Source: Anaerolineae bacterium (GTDB lineage Bacteria; Chloroflexota; Anaerolineae; Epilineales; JAHCIE01). From it: a stretch of DNA of 8,497 nucleotides. The stretch covers positions 1-8,497 of the forward strand of contig JAHCIE010000118.1 of NCBI GenBank assembly GCA_026129385.1, written 5' to 3'. The translations under genes were made by a program, and so were the position numbers. This document shows positions 4,997 to 8,497 of this stretch, piece by piece (within the stretch, counting starts at the first letter, position 1; each line of letters starts with the position of its first letter). The notes beneath the pieces are model-generated. The model was not told where the DNA came from. It ran no database searches and saw nothing but the letters and a program-made list of their open reading frames with translations.

Positions 4997-5425
4997 GTGA
5001 CGAAACCCATCCCCGTTCAGGCATTTCGCCTCGACCAAACCGGCTTGATGCGCCTGTTTGGCGAGCTGGAAGCCCGCATCATGCAAGTGATGTGGGAAAT
5101 CCATGAGGCGACAATTCAGGACGTCTGTGACCGCATGGGCGACCCCAACTACTTGACGGTGACGACGGTCATGAACCGCCTGGTCTTCAAGAACGTCCTG
5201 TCGCGCCGCCGCGAGGGAAAGGTGTACGTCTACACGCCGGTCCAGACGCGGGACCAGTTCCTGCAGAGCGTCTCTCTGCAAGTTGTGGAGAGCCTTCTCA
5301 AGGATTTCGGATCGGTCGCGGTGACCCAGTTCGCGGAAGCGGTGGACGAGATGTCGGACGAAGAGCTGGCGGCCCTAGAGCAGGCCATCGCCCGCGCGCG
5401 GCAGAAGGGCGGGGCGACGACGTGA
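4997..5425 (+). CDS. BlaI/MecI/CopY-family transcriptional repressor
   Basis: A 142-residue winged-helix repressor. The family signature FGELEARIMQVMWEIHEATIQDV (residues 21-43) leads into the recognition region NYLTVTTVMNRLVFKNVLSRRREGKVYVYTP (50-80), followed by a helical dimerisation region rich in acidic residues. In this family a dimer blocks its own promoter and is inactivated either by cleavage by a BlaR1-type protease or, in CopY, by copper displacing zinc at a C-terminal Cys motif. Here the CopY C-terminal Cys cluster is absent (the only Cys is in DVCDRM), so the repressor probably does not sense metal itself and depends on the protease encoded 10 bases downstream. The GTG start follows GAGGAGAGA. 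A strong promoter and a candidate operator lie directly upstream. Confidence 0.9.
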   Translation: MTKPIPVQAFRLDQTGLMRLFGELEARIMQVMWEIHEATIQDVCDRMGDPNYLTVTTVMNRLVFKNVLSRRREGKVYVYTPVQTRDQFLQSVSLQVVESLLKDFGSVAVTQFAEAVDEMSDEELAALEQAIARARQKGGATT

Positions 5426-5435
5426 CGGGGCAGAG

Positions 5436-6368
5436 ATGAAGCGTCAGCCCACAGCCATTCAGCCTTTCCTGGCCCTCCTGAGTCTGACCGCTGTGATGGT
5501 GGTGGGGCTGGGAATCGCCGTGGTGTGGCACAGTCCGGCCGAGCATCATGCCCTCCAGGCGCTGTGTCGCCTGGAGTGGGACGAAGTGCTGGCCCATGCG
5601 CCCGCCTGGCGCGTCCTTGTCCCGGCTTCGGCCCTCGCTGCGATCGTGGTGGGCGGCCTCCAGTCGATCTTCGCGCAGCTCCTGGCCGCCTATCGCTTCA
5701 AGCGCGCTCTTCGTCTGTTGACTATCCCGACGCCAGCAGGCGTTGCGCACGTGGCTCAGTGCCATGCTTTGACCGTCCCCGTTCAGACCCTGGCCTGGGA
5801 TGAGCCGCTGGCCTTCTGTCTCGGATTGCGAAGGCCGCGCATCTACCTGAGCACAGGGCTAGTCGACCTGCTGGACGACGACGAGTTGGTGGCGGTTCTC
5901 TTGCATGAGCAGCATCACGGGCAGCAGCGTGACCCATTGGTGGTGTTGCTGAGCCGGGCCGTAGGTGCGGCATTACGCTTCGTGCCGGTAGCCGCTCATC
6001 TCGTCGACCGAATTAGCCTCACCCAGGAAGTAGCAGCCGACCGCTACGTCTTGCATGTCCAGGGCAACAGCGTGCCTCTGGCAAGCGCCCTGCTCAAGCT
6101 GGCCCGTCACAGTCGACACCAGGCCTGGGCAACCGTTCCGCTCAGCCCGTTGAACCCAACCCGAGAGCGAGTGCTGCGCCTGGTCGACGGCGCAGTGCCT
6201 CCCGACCGGCTCGGCTGGCGTCGCAGCCTTGCCAGTGTCGCCATCGTCGTCGCCCTGTTCGGGATCAGCTACTCCTCAGTGCTTCCTGCCCCACAGCAGG
6301 CTGTCCTCCATACCGAGTGCCCAGCCGCCGTTTCAATGCCTGATCTTCCTCATGACGCGGGCCACTGA
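5436..6368 (+). CDS. M56-family (BlaR1-like) membrane metallopeptidase
   Basis: A 310-residue integral membrane zinc protease. Membrane segments are visible at about 11-30 and 60-84, with weaker hydrophobic stretches around the catalytic domain, and a last segment at about 236-255. The active site is HEQHH (157-161, HExxH), with Glu198 in TQEVAAD as likely third zinc ligand. The preceding RPRIYLSTGLVDLL strand is typical of the family. BlaR1 and MecR1 carry a large C-terminal penicillin-binding sensor; this protein ends after a short outer tail (about 55 residues) with HTEC and HDAGH. The loop between the first two membrane segments, WHSPAEHHALQALC, is His/Cys-rich and may be the sensor. Its likely substrate is the BlaI-type repressor encoded just upstream in the same transcript. 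Start ATG 5436 has a weak GGGGCAGAG site, consistent with coupling. Confidence 0.88.
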   Translation: MKRQPTAIQPFLALLSLTAVMVVGLGIAVVWHSPAEHHALQALCRLEWDEVLAHAPAWRVLVPASALAAIVVGGLQSIFAQLLAAYRFKRALRLLTIPTPAGVAHVAQCHALTVPVQTLAWDEPLAFCLGLRRPRIYLSTGLVDLLDDDELVAVLLHEQHHGQQRDPLVVLLSRAVGAALRFVPVAAHLVDRISLTQEVAADRYVLHVQGNSVPLASALLKLARHSRHQAWATVPLSPLNPTRERVLRLVDGAVPPDRLGWRRSLASVAIVVALFGISYSSVLPAPQQAVLHTECPAAVSMPDLPHDAGH

Positions 6369-6392
6369 ACCCTCTCCATTCCTGTTACATAG

Positions 6393-6426
6393 GGAGGACC
6401 TGGTGGTCCACACAGCCAGGTCCTCC
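6393..6426. terminator. Hairpin between convergent genes
   Basis: GGAGGACCTGG (6393-6403) and CCAGGTCCTCC (6416-6426) form a perfect 11-bp stem with a 12-base loop, lying between the stop codons of the protease (6368) and the ATPase (6452). Neither strand has a clear T-run after it, so it may be a weak bidirectional terminator or an mRNA-end protector. Confidence 0.55.
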
Positions 6427-6451
6427 AGCCGTTCCTGACATGCATGGGGGA

Positions 6452-8497
6452 TTAGCGTTGCCGTAGCAGACGTGCGGAGTTACCTAGGATTCCCAGATCA
6501 GGAAGAGACTGTGCCGCCGCCGCCAGAATCGGTGGCAGTATCCCGACCGCTGCGAGTGATAGCCCGACGAGGTTGTACCCTGCCGTAAAGCCAATGTTCA
6601 TCTTGACCACGCGCATCGTCCTTTGAGCAATCCGAAGCACTTCGGGCACGAGGGCCCAATCTTCTCGCATCAGGGCGATGTGAGCCGCTTCGATCGCCAC
6701 GTCCGTCCCGGCTACTCCCATGGCAATACCAACATTGGCCTGGGCCAGGGCAGGTGCGTCATTCACGCCATCTCCCACCATAACCACCGTATGCCCTTGG
6801 GCCTGGTAGTCTTTCACGATCGCTATCTTGTCTTCAGGCAACAGGTTGGCCCTGTAGGTCACGTTGAGCTGGCTCGCGAGAGCGGCTGCGGTACGCTTAT
6901 TGTCTCCTGTCAGGAGTTCAATGTGCTGTATGCCAAGCGCGCGTATGTCGGCTAGCGCCTGCGGCACCTCAGGACGCAGCGTGTCAGATGCAGCCAGAAT
7001 GCCCACTGGCTCGTCGTTCTGGACGACGAACAATAGTGTCTTGCCCTGCTCTTGTAGTCTGTCCGCTGCCGTCAGCACTTGGGCAGTGGCTATCATACGT
7101 CGACTACCAACTGTCAGAGTGCTGCCATTGACATGCGCCCGGACGCCAATGCCTGGGATGGACTCTAAGGTCTCTGGCTCCAATGGAAGCAAACCGCGCT
7201 CCTGGGTGGCTGAACGTACGGCTTCAGCGAGGGGGTGCTCCGAGTACCGTTCCGCTGAGGCTGCGAGCATGAGAACCTCGTTCTCGGGCAAGCCGTTGAG
7301 GGTCACTACATCCGTGATCTGCGGACGACCGAGGGTGAGCGTGCCGGTCTTATCAAGCAACATTACATCGGCGCCCGCAAGTGTCTCCAGATACTTCCCG
7401 CCTTTTATAAGCACGCCTCGTTTGGCGCCTGCGCCGATGGAGGCTAGCATAGCAATCGGAGTTGCCAAGGCAAACGAGCACGAGCACGCCACAACCAGGA
7501 CGGCTGTGGTTGCCAAAGGATCACGCCGGATGAGGAGGGTGAGAGCTGCAATGCTCGCTACGACCGGCAAGTAGTAAGTGGCGAACTTGTCACCGATGCG
7601 CTGAACGTCCGCTCGGTGGGCCTCGGCTTCTTCCACGAGCCTAATCACGCGCCCAAACGTTGTATCGGGGCCAACGTGCGTAGCTCGGAGTCGAATGCTA
7701 CCTAGCCGAGCCAGGGTAGCAGCAAATACTCTCGACCCTGGCCCAACTTCGACGGGCATCCCTTCGCCTGTGATAGCTGCCTGGTCTACGGTCGCCTGAC
7801 CGCTTATAACGTCTCCGTCAACGGGAATCTTGTCGCCCGGCCGGATGACAACCACTTCACCGACCCGTACCTCGCTGGCCGGAACCTCATCCTCATTCCC
7901 GTCGCGTTCAACTCTGGCGGTCTGCGGGGCCATCGCCGTAAGGTCTTTCACGGCACGCCGCGCACGTTCAGTCGTGAAGTGTTCAGCGTAGTCGCCCACG
8001 CGCATGAAAAACACCACGACGGCCGCTGTCGCCCATTGACCAACAACTAGCGCGGCAATCGCCCCAACGCTCATCAGAGTGTGGGACGTAATCTGCCGAT
8101 GGAAGGCTGAGCGAAGGACGTTCCGAAAAATGGGATACCCAAACAGCAGGACAATGCCTACCCCAACCGGCCAGGGTACGCGCTCGGTGATGGCTTCAAA
8201 GAAGCCCATCCACTCCCCGACCACCACGATGAACAATACTACGCCAAAGACGATCCCGAACAACGTCAGAACTTGACGGGTTACTCCCGCTAGCGGCGCA
8301 GGTGCAACATCCGTTGGCTCCGATGGAGGAACAGAATAGCCGGCCTGGGACACGGCCTTGGCGATGGCTGCAAGGTTAACTCGAGACGGATCCAACTGAA
8401 CGACGGCCTTCTCGGTAGTCAGCGAAACCTCAACCGTTTCAACACCGGGAAGTGCGGAAATTGCCCGCTGAACACTCCTCGTGCATTCCACACAATC
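6452..8497 (-). CDS. P1B-type heavy-metal ATPase (start outside window)
   Basis: Metal-exporting or metal-loading ATPase of the inner membrane; 681 residues are visible. The frame is open to the edge, where DCVECT supplies the CxxC of an N-terminal heavy-metal-associated domain (about 1-62); only a few residues should be missing. Membrane helices follow (including QVLTLFGIVFGVVLFIVVVGEW), then the actuator loop TGE (243-245), the transport helix motif Cys338-Ser339-Cys340 in VVACSCSFALATP, the phosphorylation site DKTGTLT (Asp382), the nucleotide-domain SEHPLAEA, and the hinge GDGVNDAP (575-582). The last helices contain GYNLVG and AAAAQSLPDLGILGNSARLL. Classical Cu and Zn/Cd pumps have CPC, so metal specificity is unclear; copper is favoured only by context. 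All catalytic motifs are intact. It converges on the protease gene and ends at a shared hairpin; its promoter is outside the window. Confidence 0.93.
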   Translation of the reverse strand, partial: DCVECTRSVQRAISALPGVETVEVSLTTEKAVVQLDPSRVNLAAIAKAVSQAGYSVPPSEPTDVAPAPLAGVTRQVLTLFGIVFGVVLFIVVVGEWMGFFEAITERVPWPVGVGIVLLFGYPIFRNVLRSAFHRQITSHTLMSVGAIAALVVGQWATAAVVVFFMRVGDYAEHFTTERARRAVKDLTAMAPQTARVERDGNEDEVPASEVRVGEVVVIRPGDKIPVDGDVISGQATVDQAAITGEGMPVEVGPGSRVFAATLARLGSIRLRATHVGPDTTFGRVIRLVEEAEAHRADVQRIGDKFATYYLPVVASIAALTLLIRRDPLATTAVLVVACSCSFALATPIAMLASIGAGAKRGVLIKGGKYLETLAGADVMLLDKTGTLTLGRPQITDVVTLNGLPENEVLMLAASAERYSEHPLAEAVRSATQERGLLPLEPETLESIPGIGVRAHVNGSTLTVGSRRMIATAQVLTAADRLQEQGKTLLFVVQNDEPVGILAASDTLRPEVPQALADIRALGIQHIELLTGDNKRTAAALASQLNVTYRANLLPEDKIAIVKDYQAQGHTVVMVGDGVNDAPALAQANVGIAMGVAGTDVAIEAAHIALMREDWALVPEVLRIAQRTMRVVKMNIGFTAGYNLVGLSLAAVGILPPILAAAAQSLPDLGILGNSARLLRQR

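Noticed and set aside
6864..7574. Plus-strand 236-residue frame inside the ATPase gene
   Set aside because: It is antisense to strongly conserved ATPase motifs (DKTGT, CSC region) and its Ser/Arg/Ala-rich product has no recognisable domain.

Overview
This window comes from a GC-rich bacterial chromosome or accessory island. It holds a compact, metal-handling type cluster. The organism cannot be named from the sequence. The mix of a BlaI-type repressor paired with an M56 membrane metalloprotease, methionine/glycine-rich DUF305 and SHOCT proteins, and a P1B ATPase with an unusual transport motif would fit a Chloroflexota or another environmental Gram-positive-like lineage, but that is a weak inference.

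Layout. Positions 1-355 hold no confident gene. On the minus strand there are two short, translationally overlapping reading frames at the edge, one with a Cys cluster resembling the start of DUF326 copper-storage proteins, and a strong hairpin at 303-333 that terminates the next gene. From 356 to 4903 everything is read on the minus strand: a class I SAM-dependent methyltransferase (356-1063), an exported rhodanese-like lipoprotein (1275-1766), a small SHOCT membrane protein (1824-2084), a secreted Met-rich protein with two DUF305 repeats (2231-2938), a HAMP histidine kinase (3068-4192) and its OmpR-type response regulator (4192-4903). The regulator carries a one-base frameshift just before its phosphoacceptor aspartate. 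A short divergent control region (4904-4996) contains overlapping head-on promoters and a candidate operator. On the plus strand lie a BlaI/MecI-type repressor (4997-5425) and an M56 (BlaR1-like) membrane metallopeptidase (5436-6368). A hairpin at 6393-6426 separates these from a convergent P1B-type heavy-metal ATPase (6452-8497, minus strand), whose first residues lie outside the window.

How the parts may work together (inference). Two sensing systems sit back to back. One is a two-component pair whose short extracytoplasmic loop is a Met/His repeat. The other is a repressor-protease pair whose short predicted outer loop is His/Cys-rich. Likely targets are the Met-rich DUF305 protein, the SHOCT protein, the rhodanese lipoprotein and the ATPase. 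The methionine repeats in sensor and effector point to a soft metal, most simply Cu(I) or Ag(I), but the ATPase has CSC rather than the classical CPC of copper pumps, so metal identity is open. The most notable points are the shared Met repeat, the overlapping divergent promoters, the CSC transport motif, the sensor design of the BlaI/M56 pair and the response-regulator frameshift.
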